From positions 454,001 through 518,000 of the forward strand of contig NZ_CP136856.1 of NCBI RefSeq assembly GCF_033807535.1: a stretch of DNA of 64,000 bases, read 5' to 3'. A program made the translations under genes and the position numbers. The stretch comes from Oceanisphaera sp. IT1-181. GTDB taxonomy: Bacteria > Pseudomonadota > Gammaproteobacteria > Enterobacterales > Aeromonadaceae. Below are positions 7,890-16,517 of this stretch, piece by piece; position 1 is the first letter of the stretch, and each line of letters starts with the position of its first letter. Below the pieces are notes generated by a model. The model was not told where the DNA came from. It saw only the letters and a list, made by a program, of their open reading frames with translations, and did not search any database.

Positions 7890-8861
7890 TTATTTCCCCA
7901 GGGCGATGGCTTGTTCTACCAGTTGTTTACCACTGGGAACCTGCTTGGCAAAATGGTCATAGACCGGCTGGCTGGCGGCGATAAAGGAAGCTTTGTCAGC
8001 CTGATTGACGGTCATACCGGCAGCCTGGAATGCGACCAAAAGATCCTTATCCATTCGTTCGCCTTCGCTAAGTGACCACTGTTGAGCTTCCTTGGCGGCT
8101 GCGTGAATGGCGCTCTGTATTTCTTCTGGGAATTTGCTCCAGCCGCCCATGCCGGCCATCAGCCAGATGGGGGAGTAGACGTGATCGGTCATCGACAGAT
8201 ACTTCTGTACCTCGTTGAGTTTGGCTCCCTCGATATTAGTCAGCGGGTTTTCCTGGCCGTCTACTACGCCGGTCTGTAACCCGACAAAAACTTCTGAAAA
8301 GGCCATGGGGGTGGGGTTGGATCCCCACTGGCTGAACATCATGGTGCGCCATTCGCTTTGCGGGGTGCGGATTTTCAGGCCTTTCAGATCTTCCGGGGTA
8401 TTTATCGGTCGGTCGTTATTGGTGATCTGGCGAAAACCGTTTTCCCAGGTGGACAATACCTTGAGCCCCCGGGCCTCGGCCGAGGAGGCGAGTTTGGTCA
8501 TAACTATCTGTTCGTCTATCTTGAGCAGGTGCTGCCGGTCTTGTACCAGGAAGGGCAGGTCGAACAACGCGAAGTCATCGGAAATGGATGACATGATGGA
8601 AGAAATGGCCGCCAGATCCACGGTACCCAAACGCATTTTCTGCACCAGCTGACGTTCGTCACCCAACTGGGCACTGTCGTAATATTCCACTTGATGGGCT
8701 TCGCCGAGTCGTTGTTGCAGCTTGTCGGCAAACAGCTTGGCAGTCTGTCCCTGCAGGCTCTGCGGGCTGCCGCCGATGGCGAATACTATCTTGTCGGCAT
8801 GGGCCTGGGTCGAGGCTAGTGCAAGGGTCAGGGCAGAAGCAGTAAGCAGTTTCTTAAACAT
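7890..8861 (-). CDS. dctP: TRAP transporter substrate-binding protein (DctP family)
   Basis: 323 residues with a Sec signal peptide (MFKKLLTASALTLALASTQAHA, cleavage after AHA). It is the periplasmic solute receptor of the adjacent TRAP system. The DctP fold is recognisable by YYDSAQLGDERQLVQKMRLG, the ligand-carboxylate region LKIRTPQSEWRTMMF (Arg after LKGLKI) and the strongly conserved GLQTGVVDGQENPLTNI. This is the promoter-proximal gene of the operon. The substrate is probably an aldonate, inferred from the downstream enzymes. Confidence 0.94.
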   Translation of the reverse strand: MFKKLLTASALTLALASTQAHADKIVFAIGGSPQSLQGQTAKLFADKLQQRLGEAHQVEYYDSAQLGDERQLVQKMRLGTVDLAAISSIMSSISDDFALFDLPFLVQDRQHLLKIDEQIVMTKLASSAEARGLKVLSTWENGFRQITNNDRPINTPEDLKGLKIRTPQSEWRTMMFSQWGSNPTPMAFSEVFVGLQTGVVDGQENPLTNIEGAKLNEVQKYLSMTDHVYSPIWLMAGMGGWSKFPEEIQSAIHAAAKEAQQWSLSEGERMDKDLLVAFQAAGMTVNQADKASFIAASQPVYDHFAKQVPSGKQLVEQAIALGK

Positions 8862-8936
8862 GGCATGGTTCCTTGTGATTCCTGTGAGCCGGAGCTTGGC
8901 AGGAGAGTGTCCTACTCGTATCGGGTGATAAATCCT

Positions 8937-8969
8937 AACTGGTATGCTGGTTGGTTTACCGTACCAGTT
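8937..8969. promoter_or_regulatory. Inverted-repeat operator candidate for the divergent GntR regulator
   Basis: Two 8-bp arms AACTGGTA (8937-8944) and TACCAGTT (8962-8969) form a perfect inverted repeat with a 17-bp centre. A second internal pair, TGGT...TACC, lies between them. TGGT/ACCA half-sites are typical of FadR-subfamily GntR regulators such as UxuR. The element sits directly downstream of the predicted dctP transcription start, a position suited to repression relieved by a sugar-acid ligand. Confidence 0.55.
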
Positions 8970-8976
8970 GGCATTT

Positions 8977-9006
8977 AATTTAGTCAGGACGAACCAAGGG
9001 TGTCAA
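8977..9006 (-). promoter_or_regulatory. Sigma-70-type promoter of the TRAP/sugar-acid operon
   Basis: On the minus strand a perfect -35 box TTGACA (9001-9006) is followed after 18 bp by TAAATT (8977-8982). The start would fall near 8970, giving a leader of about 110 nt before dctP. Confidence 0.6.
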
Positions 9007-9081
9007 GGTGGTTGTTAATATTTTGTTATATTTTATTTTTAAAAATGTTTTGGTGTTCCTGTCTGTCAACAAGGTGATGAC

Positions 9082-9110
9082 TTGCTATGATAAATTGAGT
9101 GGTCTAGTAT
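9082..9110 (+). promoter_or_regulatory. Sigma-70-type promoter of the GntR-family regulator gene
   Basis: TTGCTA (9082-9087) and TAGTAT (9105-9110) are separated by 17 bp; the start codon of the regulator follows 28 bp further on. Confidence 0.5.
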
Positions 9111-9137
9111 TCAGTCCAGTTGCTTGCGGAGGCTCTC

Positions 9138-9875
9138 ATGAAGATGACACAAGATACGGTGTTTGCCTTTGAGCAGACTCTGGAAAACAAGACCAAGAAA
9201 GATATTCTGGCGGAAAAAATCATCGAGATGATCGTCACGGGCCTACTCAGGGATAACGATGTTTTGCCTAGTGAGCGGGAGCTGTCGCAGCTATTCGGAG
9301 TCAGTAGAGAAACTGTACGTGGCGCTTTACGGCTGGTGGCTGCTTATGATCTGATATCGGTTTCTCACGGTAGTAAAACCAGAATTAACGCAGGTGAAGT
9401 CCAGTTGGCGCGTTTCCATGATAGTTATGCTCAAATGAATTCTCTTGGTGTCAACCAATACAATGTCGATACCGTATTCGAAAGCCGCAGCCTGATTGAA
9501 GCAGGCATTGCTCGCAAGGCGGCGAAGCGCATCGATGAAGCGGGGCTTGAACAGCTGCACAAGATGCTGGATGCCCAGGCGGAGATGTTCGACAATCCGG
9601 TGCACTTCCAGCTGTCGGATAAGAACTTCCATAAGCTCATTGCCGAATATGCCGGCAATGAGCTGTTGCTCAAGTATTCGGAAGAGCTGTATTCCTACGG
9701 GCTGAATATTCGCCGCAGTGTCATGTTGGAGTCTGGAGCTATCTCCCGTAGTTATCAGGAGCATGTATTGATTGTTGATGCGTTGGCCAAGGGGGACGAA
9801 GATGCAGCAGAGCAGGCTATTCTCCGTCACCTTAATAGTGTTGATAGAACCACGCGAGAGAAAATGACGGACTGA
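9138..9875 (+). CDS. GntR-family transcriptional regulator, FadR/FCD subfamily
   Basis: 245 residues: an N-terminal winged helix-turn-helix (about 20-85, with DVLPSERELSQLFGVSRETVRGALRLV) and an all-helical FCD ligand domain (about 100-235; ESRSLIEAGIARKAAKRI, HFQLSDKNFHKLIAEYAGNELL, RSYQEHVLIVDAL, in which Asp and three His could bind metal and carboxylate ligand). ATG 9138 is chosen because GGAGG lies 7 bases upstream; a TTG at 9120 is less likely. Divergently placed to the TRAP operon, it is most simply its ligand-responsive repressor. A clear terminator follows. Confidence 0.9.
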   Translation: MKMTQDTVFAFEQTLENKTKKDILAEKIIEMIVTGLLRDNDVLPSERELSQLFGVSRETVRGALRLVAAYDLISVSHGSKTRINAGEVQLARFHDSYAQMNSLGVNQYNVDTVFESRSLIEAGIARKAAKRIDEAGLEQLHKMLDAQAEMFDNPVHFQLSDKNFHKLIAEYAGNELLLKYSEELYSYGLNIRRSVMLESGAISRSYQEHVLIVDALAKGDEDAAEQAILRHLNSVDRTTREKMTD

Positions 9876-9945
9876 CTGAAAGTGCCTTTTTTTGTCTGTT
9901 GGTTTGCAACGAGTGGATAAAGCGCCAGGCACCAAGCCAAACATG

Positions 9946-9977
9946 AACACCGAACTAGCCAGTTCGGTGTTTTTTTT
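9946..9977 (+). terminator. Rho-independent terminator downstream of the GntR gene
   Basis: An 11-bp stem AACACCGAACT / AGTTCGGTGTT with an AGCC loop is followed by a run of T residues. Confidence 0.9.
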
Positions 9978-10131
9978 CGTCGTCATCCAGGCGGATGTCA
10001 GGAGAATACCAATGGTGAGTTGTGGGAGGGGACTGTGTAGCCTCTGAAACGCAGGCTTAAATATGCTCAGACCTTTATTCAGATTGGTATAAAACGGGGT
10101 TTACGAAAACCGAGGGTTGGTTCTCTGCTAC

Positions 10132-10195
<64 letters not shown>

Positions 10196-10196
10196 A

Positions 10197-12155
10197 TCAG
10201 ATCCGGAACTGATTGACCAATTTCCCTAGCTCACCGGCCAGGTCGGCCTGGCGGCCGGCGTGATCGGCAACCTGATTCGATACCTGACTGACCTCACTGG
10301 CAGCGCTATGGATGGCACCAATATGGGAGTTGATGCTCTCTGCAACCATGTGCTGCTGCTCGGCGGCGCTGGCGATTTGGGCGGTCATGTCGGTGATTTC
10401 ATCTACCGATACTTTGATAGCATCGAATGCCTCTCGCGCCTGTCCCGAGCGTAGCACGACTTGTTCCGACTGCTGCTGGCTGGTTTCCATATTTTCTACT
10501 GCCCGACTGGTCTGCAGATTGAGTCCGGCCAGCAGGCTGTCGATCTCGGCGGTGGACACCTGGGTGCGCTGTGCTAGGGTGCGCACCTCGTCTGCTACCA
10601 CTGCGAAGCCTCGGCCATGTTCCCCGGCCCGGGCTGCCTCGATGGCGGCGTTGAGAGCCAGCAGGTTGGTCTGTTCGGCGATGCCGCGGATCACATCCAG
10701 AATGGAGTTGATTCGACCACTTTCCGCTTCCAGCTGGCGGATATGCACCGCCGACTGTTTCAGCTGGTCGCTCAGGGCCCGCACGCTTGCCTCGGTGTCC
10801 AGCATAACGGCCTTACCCTGATCGCCGGCTAGCTGGCCCTGGGCCGCCGCCACGGCCGATCTGTTGCAGCTGTGAGCCACCTCATTGGCGGAGGCTGACA
10901 TTTCGGTCAGGGCGGTGGCCATGCGCTCTATTTCCTTCAGCTGATGACCGCTGGCGGTGTCTACCGCCGTTGCGTTCTCGCGGCCGAGGGTAGACACGGC
11001 GTCAACCTGATGGGCAGTGTCTTTGATACGGACTACCAGCTGCAGGATGGATTCCAGAAACTGATTGAACCAGCGAGCCAGCTCGCCGGTTTCATCCCGG
11101 CTGCTAATGGTCAGGCGTCGAGTCAGATCTCCTTCACCCTGAGCGATGTCCTTGAGCCCCCGGCTCACCGCCAGTATGGGTTTGACCAGCAGTCCGGACA
11201 ACCACCAGGCCAGCAGTAACACCAGGAGCACCACCAGGGCAGTACTGCCCAGAGTCGTCCATAGCATCCGCTGGGCTGGAGCCAGAATCTCGCGTTCCGG
11301 CATCAGGGCAATGAACTTCCAACCGAGGGAAGGAGAGGGATATACCAGAGCCCGAAAGTCCTCACCGCCGAGTTCCATCTCAAGCTGGCCTGAGTGGGTG
11401 TTGGACAGGAGGCGGTAATCAGCGTCATCCAGATCGGTCAGGAGACGGGTGTTGTGCTCCGGCCTAGCGGCATCTACTAGCACGGTGCCACCATCGTCGA
11501 TCAGCATCAGATAACCCTGCTCTCCGAGTCGGGCCTGTTGAGTCATGTTGGTCAGCTCTTTTAGAGACACGTCTATCGCCATAACTCCGTAATCCTGGCC
11601 ATATTGGTTCTTGAAGCTGCGCACTATCCCGACCATGGTGTCGTCGACCGCCTCCCAGTAGTCGGCACCGGTGCGTACCACCTGGCCGGGAGCAGACATG
11701 CCGCTCTGGAAAAAGGGACGAGGACGGGGGTCATAGCCGGCGGTTATATCGCCCAGAGGCCACTGAACATAGCCGCCGTCTTGGGTGCCCATATAGATGT
11801 ATGCAAGGCCAGAATGACTCTCTGCGAAGCGTTCAAATTCTCGATAGATTTCGGTCTCGGTGCCACCGTTACGATCCGGCGTCATCTTTCGAGCCGGGCT
11901 CTGGTGATAAGCGCTGATGCTGGCGTCGGCTCGAGCCAGCAAGGGAGAAGAGGCGAGAAATTCCACGTCTTGGCCTATTTGCTCGAAATGGGCACTGAAC
12001 GCTTGATCCAGCTTATTAATTTCACTCTGGCCTTGTTCTAGAAAGCGTTCCTCTGCCAACTGTCGAGCCTGATGGATGGTGAAGGCGGACAGCAGTCCTA
12101 CCGGTAGCAGAGTCGTCAGCAGCAAGGCTAGGATCAATTTATGTTGGATACGCAT
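10197..12155 (-). CDS. Methyl-accepting chemotaxis protein with dCache sensor
   Basis: About 652 residues. An N-terminal membrane helix (KLILALLLTTLLPVGLLSAF) is followed by a periplasmic double-Cache sensor containing the motif YDPRPRPFFQSG and a GVMAIDVS strand. A second helix (LGSTALVVLLVLLLAWWLSG), a HAMP domain (GEGDLTRRL) and the cytoplasmic signalling domain with EQTNLLALNAAIEAARAGE follow. It should pass periplasmic ligand information to CheA/CheW. ATG 12155 is chosen because the hydrophobic helix follows at once; its ribosome-binding site is weak. Lying beside the TRAP/sugar-acid operon it may sense the same nutrient, but this is only inferred from position. Confidence 0.9.
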   Translation of the reverse strand: MRIQHKLILALLLTTLLPVGLLSAFTIHQARQLAEERFLEQGQSEINKLDQAFSAHFEQIGQDVEFLASSPLLARADASISAYHQSPARKMTPDRNGGTETEIYREFERFAESHSGLAYIYMGTQDGGYVQWPLGDITAGYDPRPRPFFQSGMSAPGQVVRTGADYWEAVDDTMVGIVRSFKNQYGQDYGVMAIDVSLKELTNMTQQARLGEQGYLMLIDDGGTVLVDAARPEHNTRLLTDLDDADYRLLSNTHSGQLEMELGGEDFRALVYPSPSLGWKFIALMPEREILAPAQRMLWTTLGSTALVVLLVLLLAWWLSGLLVKPILAVSRGLKDIAQGEGDLTRRLTISSRDETGELARWFNQFLESILQLVVRIKDTAHQVDAVSTLGRENATAVDTASGHQLKEIERMATALTEMSASANEVAHSCNRSAVAAAQGQLAGDQGKAVMLDTEASVRALSDQLKQSAVHIRQLEAESGRINSILDVIRGIAEQTNLLALNAAIEAARAGEHGRGFAVVADEVRTLAQRTQVSTAEIDSLLAGLNLQTSRAVENMETSQQQSEQVVLRSGQAREAFDAIKVSVDEITDMTAQIASAAEQQHMVAESINSHIGAIHSAASEVSQVSNQVADHAGRQADLAGELGKLVNQFRI

Positions 12156-12406
12156 GGAAATATGACTCACGAGACGAGAAGGAGTCAGTCTAATCAGGGG
12201 ACACAAAGAGAGTCAATGATGGTTGTTAAGTTTTTGTTTTAGGGATGTGTCTTTCTGTGAAAACTGTGAGCTCGGAGCCGTTTGTGTCGGGTGAGGGTGG
12301 GCGCGATATTACCTGCGACCGACGTTATCTGTTCCGTTTACGGCATTCATCGGAATAAAAGCGGTCGCCGGGCCTATATTTTGTTGATGTGGAGTGGATT
12401 CCGGCT

Positions 12407-12850
12407 TCAGTTTCCGGCCTCGGTCTGGAGCATGTCGACAATCGAGCTGTTGGCTGCGGGAAAGTCGTACTGGCTTAGCTCGCTGATTGGCACCCAGCGG
12501 CTGGGTTGGCCCTCAAGCCCACTGGGCTCACCGCTAAAAGCGGTGACTTTGCGGATAGCCAGGGTAACGTGCTTGTCGCCGTAGTCGTGCTCGATTTGCA
12601 TAAGCGGCTCACAGGCCAGCACGGTAATACCCACTTCTTCGGCCAGCTCACGTGCTAGCGCTTGGGCTACGGTTTCGCCGGTTTCTACCTTGCCACCGGG
12701 AAACTCCCACTTGTCAGCCTGATGCTGACTGGCGCCGCGGCGACAGATAAATATCTCGCCTTGCTTGTTCTCAATAACGCCTACCGCCACCCACACCGAG
12801 TTTTTATTGGCGTTAGCAGGCTGGGTTACAGCCGATGGCTCAGTACTCAT
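12407..12850 (-). CDS. mutT: 8-oxo-dGTP diphosphatase (Nudix hydrolase)
   Basis: 147 residues. MutT hydrolyses oxidised guanine nucleotides to keep 8-oxoG out of DNA. The Nudix box GGKVETGETVAQALARELAE-EVGI fits G-x5-E-x7-R-E-U-x-E-E-x-G-U exactly. ATG 12850 is used; it overlaps the end of yacG by 11 bp, consistent with translational coupling. yacG-mutT adjacency is conserved in gammaproteobacteria (zapD-yacG-mutT in E. coli). The N-terminal ~15 residues (STEPSAVTQPANANK) are an extra, probably flexible segment. Confidence 0.93.
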   Translation of the reverse strand: MSTEPSAVTQPANANKNSVWVAVGVIENKQGEIFICRRGASQHQADKWEFPGGKVETGETVAQALARELAEEVGITVLACEPLMQIEHDYGDKHVTLAIRKVTAFSGEPSGLEGQPSRWVPISELSQYDFPAANSSIVDMLQTEAGN

Positions 12851-13031
12851 TTTCATTATCTTGATCTGGCATCCAGGCCGGTTCGCCCGCAATGCGCTTT
12901 TCTTCGTCTGCCCACTCGCCTAAATCAATCAGCTGGCAGCGCTTGCTGCAAAACGGGCGAAACTGACTTTGTTCGCCCCATTCAACAGTTTTATTACAAG
13001 TGGGGCAGGAAACGGTTAAGGGAGTGCTCAT
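12840..13031 (-). CDS. yacG: DNA gyrase inhibitor YacG (zinc-binding small protein)
   Basis: 63 residues. The zinc site is formed by CPTC near the N-terminus and FCSKRC about 16 residues later, followed by the conserved QLIDLGEWADEEKRI. E. coli YacG binds GyrB and blocks its DNA binding. Its start overlaps the zapD stop by 4 bp and its end overlaps mutT, so the three genes form one compact operon. Confidence 0.95.
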   Translation of the reverse strand: MSTPLTVSCPTCNKTVEWGEQSQFRPFCSKRCQLIDLGEWADEEKRIAGEPAWMPDQDNENEY

Positions 13032-13762
13032 TTTATATTCGCCAATTCAAATTCTACATTGCCGATATCATGATTATCGACCGGCATGAAACGTACGGTA
13101 TAGCGGTATTTATTGCCACTGACCACCGGATAAATAGCTTGGTCGGCAGGCACGCGTACCCGAATAATATGGGTGTGCGCCGCATCGTCTTGAAAAAAGC
13201 CATTATGCGCGATTTGCGGCTGAAACTGGCCCACATCGCGCCACAAGGTCAGTTGTAGCTCTAATCCTTGCTGCAGCAGCTGCAATTGGCTTAGCCAGCC
13301 ATCAATATCTTGCTGCTGATTAACCTTGGGCTGGTGCAACCAATAATGTAATTGAGGCACATCAAACGAGCATAAACCGCCCGGAATGGCGAAACGGCTG
13401 CGTACCGCGACTAACAGCTTCTCTTCGCGCAGCTGTTGACCAAAACGCGGGGATCGGGGCAATTGCTGGCTTAAATCGGCCAATTGTTGTTCTAGTTCGC
13501 TGAGTGCAGCGGTATCTATGCCCGGCACTTCGGCCCACGCGGCTAATTTTTCTTTTTCAATACTTAAATCTTTGGCCAGATCGGAGCGAATATCGCACCG
13601 CTCCAGCAACTCAATAATATCCAACAACGCCTTAAACAGCGCCACGGCTTGGCCGTTGGCGCTTAAGCTACGGCACTGTTTAATTTGCAGTAGTAAATCA
13701 CTCAGGCGTAAATAATTGCGGCATTTTTCGTTTAGAGGATATTCGTAAATAAGTGCTGACAT
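13028..13762 (-). CDS. zapD: Cell division protein ZapD (FtsZ-associated)
   Basis: 244 residues, the usual family length. ZapD cross-links FtsZ filaments at the division site. Recognised by the N-terminal YEYPLNEKCRNYLRLSDLL, the helical middle, and the C-terminal beta domain (ALHPQ-like region replaced here by AIYPVVSGNKYRYTVRFMPV). First gene of the zapD-yacG-mutT set; start at ATG 13762. Confidence 0.95.
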   Translation of the reverse strand: MSALIYEYPLNEKCRNYLRLSDLLLQIKQCRSLSANGQAVALFKALLDIIELLERCDIRSDLAKDLSIEKEKLAAWAEVPGIDTAALSELEQQLADLSQQLPRSPRFGQQLREEKLLVAVRSRFAIPGGLCSFDVPQLHYWLHQPKVNQQQDIDGWLSQLQLLQQGLELQLTLWRDVGQFQPQIAHNGFFQDDAAHTHIIRVRVPADQAIYPVVSGNKYRYTVRFMPVDNHDIGNVEFELANIK

Positions 13763-13813
13763 AAGGCTCCGGCCTGCAGAGTGAAGGCTGTAATGAGAGT
13801 AATGTTACTCGCA

Positions 13814-14959
13814 TTAGTCGGTAATAAACAAATCGAGCAAGCGATTAAGAAAGCGTCGGCCCAACGGCGTTAACTGCCAATGGTTGTCGGTTTCGCTCAG
13901 CAGCTCTAAGCGCAAGGCCTCAGCCAGTGGGGCTTGCAGCTGGTCGGTGCTCATGCCGGTCAGCTCAGAAAACTCTGACTTAGGTATAGCTTCAAATAAG
14001 CGTAGCCGATTCATAAAGTATTCCAACGACAGATCCTGCGTGGCTATCGCGTTGTACTGATCCAGATAAGGCCGGTTTGGCTCTAAGTAGCCTTTCGGAT
14101 GCTTAACCTTCACGGTGCGCACTAACTTACCTTCTAAGGGCAGGGTAATTTTACCGTGGGCGCCACAGCCGATGCCCAAATAGTCACCAAAGCGCCAGTA
14201 ATTCAAATTATGCTGAGCCTCAAAGCCCGGCTTGGCATAGGCAGACACCTCATAGTGCTGATAGCCGTTGGCCAGGAGCAGTTCATGACCTTGCTCATAA
14301 ATGTCTGCCAAGGTGTCGTCTTCGGGCAGCACAGGCGGGCGCGAAGCGAAAGGCGTGTTCGGCTCTATGGTGAGCTGATACCAAGATAAATGCGGTGGCG
14401 ACAAGGCAATGGCATGCTCCAGATCCGAGAGCGCATCATTTAAGCTTTGGTCGGGTAAGCCGTGCATTAAGTCGATATTAAAGCTATTTAAGCCGACGCT
14501 GGCCGCCTCTTGTGCGGCAAAGCGAGCTTGCGCTGGGTCATGAATACGGCCTAAACGCGCGAGTTTTTCTGGCTGAAAGCTTTGAATACCAATGGAGATG
14601 CGATTCACCCCTGCAGCTTTAAAACCGGCGAAGCGACCGGCTTCGACCGTGCCGGGATTGGCTTCAAGGGTAATTTCCATTTGGTCTTTAAAGGGAATTA
14701 GCGCCTTAACGCCGTCCAGCAGTTCTTTAATGGCCGCTGGGCTCATTAGGCTCGGCGTGCCGCCGCCAATAAAAATGCTGTGCAGTGGGCGCCCTTGAGC
14801 AAAGTGTAGATCTTGGCGCAAGTCCTCTAACAGGGCGGCAATGTAGGCCTGCTCTGGAATCGCCTCTTTCATAGCGTGAGAGTTAAAGTCGCAGTAGGGG
14901 CACTTTTGTACGCACCAAGGAATATGGATATACAGGCTCAGCGGCGGTAATTGCAGCAT
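13814..14959 (-). CDS. hemW: Radical SAM heme chaperone HemW
   Basis: 381 residues. HemW is a radical-SAM-family protein that binds heme and hands it to target proteins. The N-terminal cluster motif WCVQKCPYCDF gives Cys-x3-Cys-x2-Cys; SIFIGGGTPSLM and ISIGIQSFQPEKLARLGR are further family landmarks, and the C-terminal HemN-like domain follows. Its ATG overlaps the rdgB stop by one base (TAATG), matching the conserved rdgB-hemW pair. Confidence 0.96.
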   Translation of the reverse strand: MLQLPPLSLYIHIPWCVQKCPYCDFNSHAMKEAIPEQAYIAALLEDLRQDLHFAQGRPLHSIFIGGGTPSLMSPAAIKELLDGVKALIPFKDQMEITLEANPGTVEAGRFAGFKAAGVNRISIGIQSFQPEKLARLGRIHDPAQARFAAQEAASVGLNSFNIDLMHGLPDQSLNDALSDLEHAIALSPPHLSWYQLTIEPNTPFASRPPVLPEDDTLADIYEQGHELLLANGYQHYEVSAYAKPGFEAQHNLNYWRFGDYLGIGCGAHGKITLPLEGKLVRTVKVKHPKGYLEPNRPYLDQYNAIATQDLSLEYFMNRLRLFEAIPKSEFSELTGMSTDQLQAPLAEALRLELLSETDNHWQLTPLGRRFLNRLLDLFITD

Positions 14960-15645
14960 TAGTTGGACTCTTTAAACGGGGTTTGCAGCGGCGCTTGCTG
15001 CGTTAGGTCTTGCTGGCTTTTATCTTCTAATTTTAGGTCTTCTAGCTTTAGATCTTCTAACAAGAGCGCTTGCAGCTGACGCAGTGCTTTGCCTCTGTGG
15101 CTTAAGCGATTCTTCTCGGCACTCGAGAGCTCAGCGGCAGTTTTACCAGCCTCTTCTACCCAAAAGATCGGGTCGTAGCCAAAACCTTGAGTACCTTGAG
15201 CCAAGGTGGTGATTTCACCTGTCCAAGAGCCACTGCAAATCAATGGCGTGGGATCATCAGCGTGGCGCATATAAACCAGTACGCACCAAAAGGTGGCTTG
15301 GCGTTGTGCGCGGGGTACACCAGTCAGCTCGCTCAGTAGTAGTTCAAGATTTTGTTGATCGGTGGCATGCTCACCGGCAAAGCGCGCCGAGTATACACCG
15401 GGGCGGCCATCGAGTGCGGCTACGCTAATGCCAGAGTCGTCGGCAATGGCTGGCAAGCCGGTTTTTACGGCCGCATGGCGCGCCTTGGTAATGGCGTTTT
15501 CGACAAAGGTAGTGCCGATTTCGATAGCGTCACTCACGCCAAGCTCGGTCTGCGGAGTCACAGTCATGTGCAACTCACCGAGCAGGCTTTGCAGCTCGGC
15601 TACCTTCTTGGCATTACCTGACGCTAATACTATCTGTTTGCTCAT
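14959..15645 (-). CDS. rdgB: XTP/dITP diphosphatase RdgB, with a repetitive C-terminal tail
   Basis: 228 residues; the family is usually about 195-200. RdgB removes deaminated purine nucleotides (dITP, XTP). Family motifs are LASGNAKKVAEL at the start, AIADDSGISVAALDGRPGVYSARFAG, and FGYDPIF, with the ending AEKNRLSHRGKAL. After that the protein continues for about 35 residues with a repeated LEDLK unit and a Gln-rich end; the DNA there has imperfect 15-bp tandem repeats (around 15020-15065). The extension is likely a local tandem duplication that moved the stop codon. Confidence 0.95.
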   Translation of the reverse strand: MSKQIVLASGNAKKVAELQSLLGELHMTVTPQTELGVSDAIEIGTTFVENAITKARHAAVKTGLPAIADDSGISVAALDGRPGVYSARFAGEHATDQQNLELLLSELTGVPRAQRQATFWCVLVYMRHADDPTPLICSGSWTGEITTLAQGTQGFGYDPIFWVEEAGKTAAELSSAEKNRLSHRGKALRQLQALLLEDLKLEDLKLEDKSQQDLTQQAPLQTPFKESN

Positions 15646-15756
15646 GATTGCTCTCGTTTTCCCTGCGGACTGTTATACGTTTAACGCCGTACGCTATACG
15701 TAAAAAGACGGTGTTGTTCTTTACGTACGGCGTACCACGTAAAGCGGTGTTAACGC

Positions 15757-16179
15757 TTAATCCGTATAAAAGGTATGACGAAAGCTCAGCTCGCCGCCTT
15801 GCTCTGGGCTTTTAATGTCGATGGTAAACAACACGTTGTCTTCATTGCGATACGGATACTGGGCGATGTAATAAATAGCGTCGCCTTCGCGAATGGTCTG
15901 AAACTCCAATTTGCGTATGGTACCAATCAATGACTTGCCTTGGCCGGTCATGTTCACTTGCAGCGTTTTCCCGTTTTGGTCGAGCACGGCAATGTTCAAC
16001 AGACCATTATAGCGGCTACGCTCGATGCGATTAGCACGGGCTATGTCTGGCGTTAAAAAGGTGGAAGGCAGGGCGGTGTAATGCACGGTCCAAGCGCCAA
16101 TTTTCTGCTCAGCGGCTTGGGCTAAGGCGGGGATGAATAACAGGCTCAGCCATAGGCTGCGTACGAGAGTTTTTAACAT
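15757..16179 (-). CDS. DUF4426 periplasmic protein
   Basis: 140 residues with a signal peptide (SLWLSLLFIPALAQA, cleaved before AEQKIGAW). The mature part has the DUF4426 pattern (WTVHYTALPSTFLTP, IERSRYNGLLNIAVLD, FQTIREGDAIYYIAQYP, FTIDIKSP). No biochemical role is established for this family. It sits between yggU and rdgB, where it is often found in marine gammaproteobacteria. Confidence 0.85.
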   Translation of the reverse strand: MLKTLVRSLWLSLLFIPALAQAAEQKIGAWTVHYTALPSTFLTPDIARANRIERSRYNGLLNIAVLDQNGKTLQVNMTGQGKSLIGTIRKLEFQTIREGDAIYYIAQYPYRNEDNVLFTIDIKSPEQGGELSFRHTFYTD

Positions 16180-16218
16180 GATTGATCCTTAGTAATAATG
16201 CGTATCGCCTAACTCAGT

Positions 16219-16491
16219 TTAGGTTAAGTTGGTGAGCAGTTGCGCCAAGGCCGGCGGTATCACTCGCGGTGACTGCAGCGCGACGCGTTTGTGTCGGCTG
16301 CTGTCACCGCTCAGTAGTTGCACTTGAGACTGAGTGACGCGGCATTGCTTGGCTAACCACTTCAATAAATGAGCATTGGCTTTGCCATCCACGGGCGGGG
16401 CGGTAATGGCGATTTTTAACGCATCCCCATGCTGGCCAAGAAATTGATCGCGGCAGGCTTTCGGTTGCAAATAAATACGCAAATACAGCAC
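16219..16491 (-). CDS. yggU: DUF167 family protein YggU
   Basis: 90 residues from a GTG at 16491. The core motif ITAPPVDGKANAHLLKWLAK and the strand LYLRIYLQPKA identify the family; function is unknown. Family members usually begin about ten residues further upstream, and the frame does remain open (TLTLPVQLLED precedes), but only CTG codons are available there, all within the end of yggT. The true start is therefore uncertain: either the GTG or a non-standard upstream codon. Confidence 0.88.
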   Translation of the reverse strand: MLYLRIYLQPKACRDQFLGQHGDALKIAITAPPVDGKANAHLLKWLAKQCRVTQSQVQLLSGDSSRHKRVALQSPRVIPPALAQLLTNLT

Positions 16492-16517
16492 ATCCTCGAG
16501 AAGCTGTACCGGCAGGG

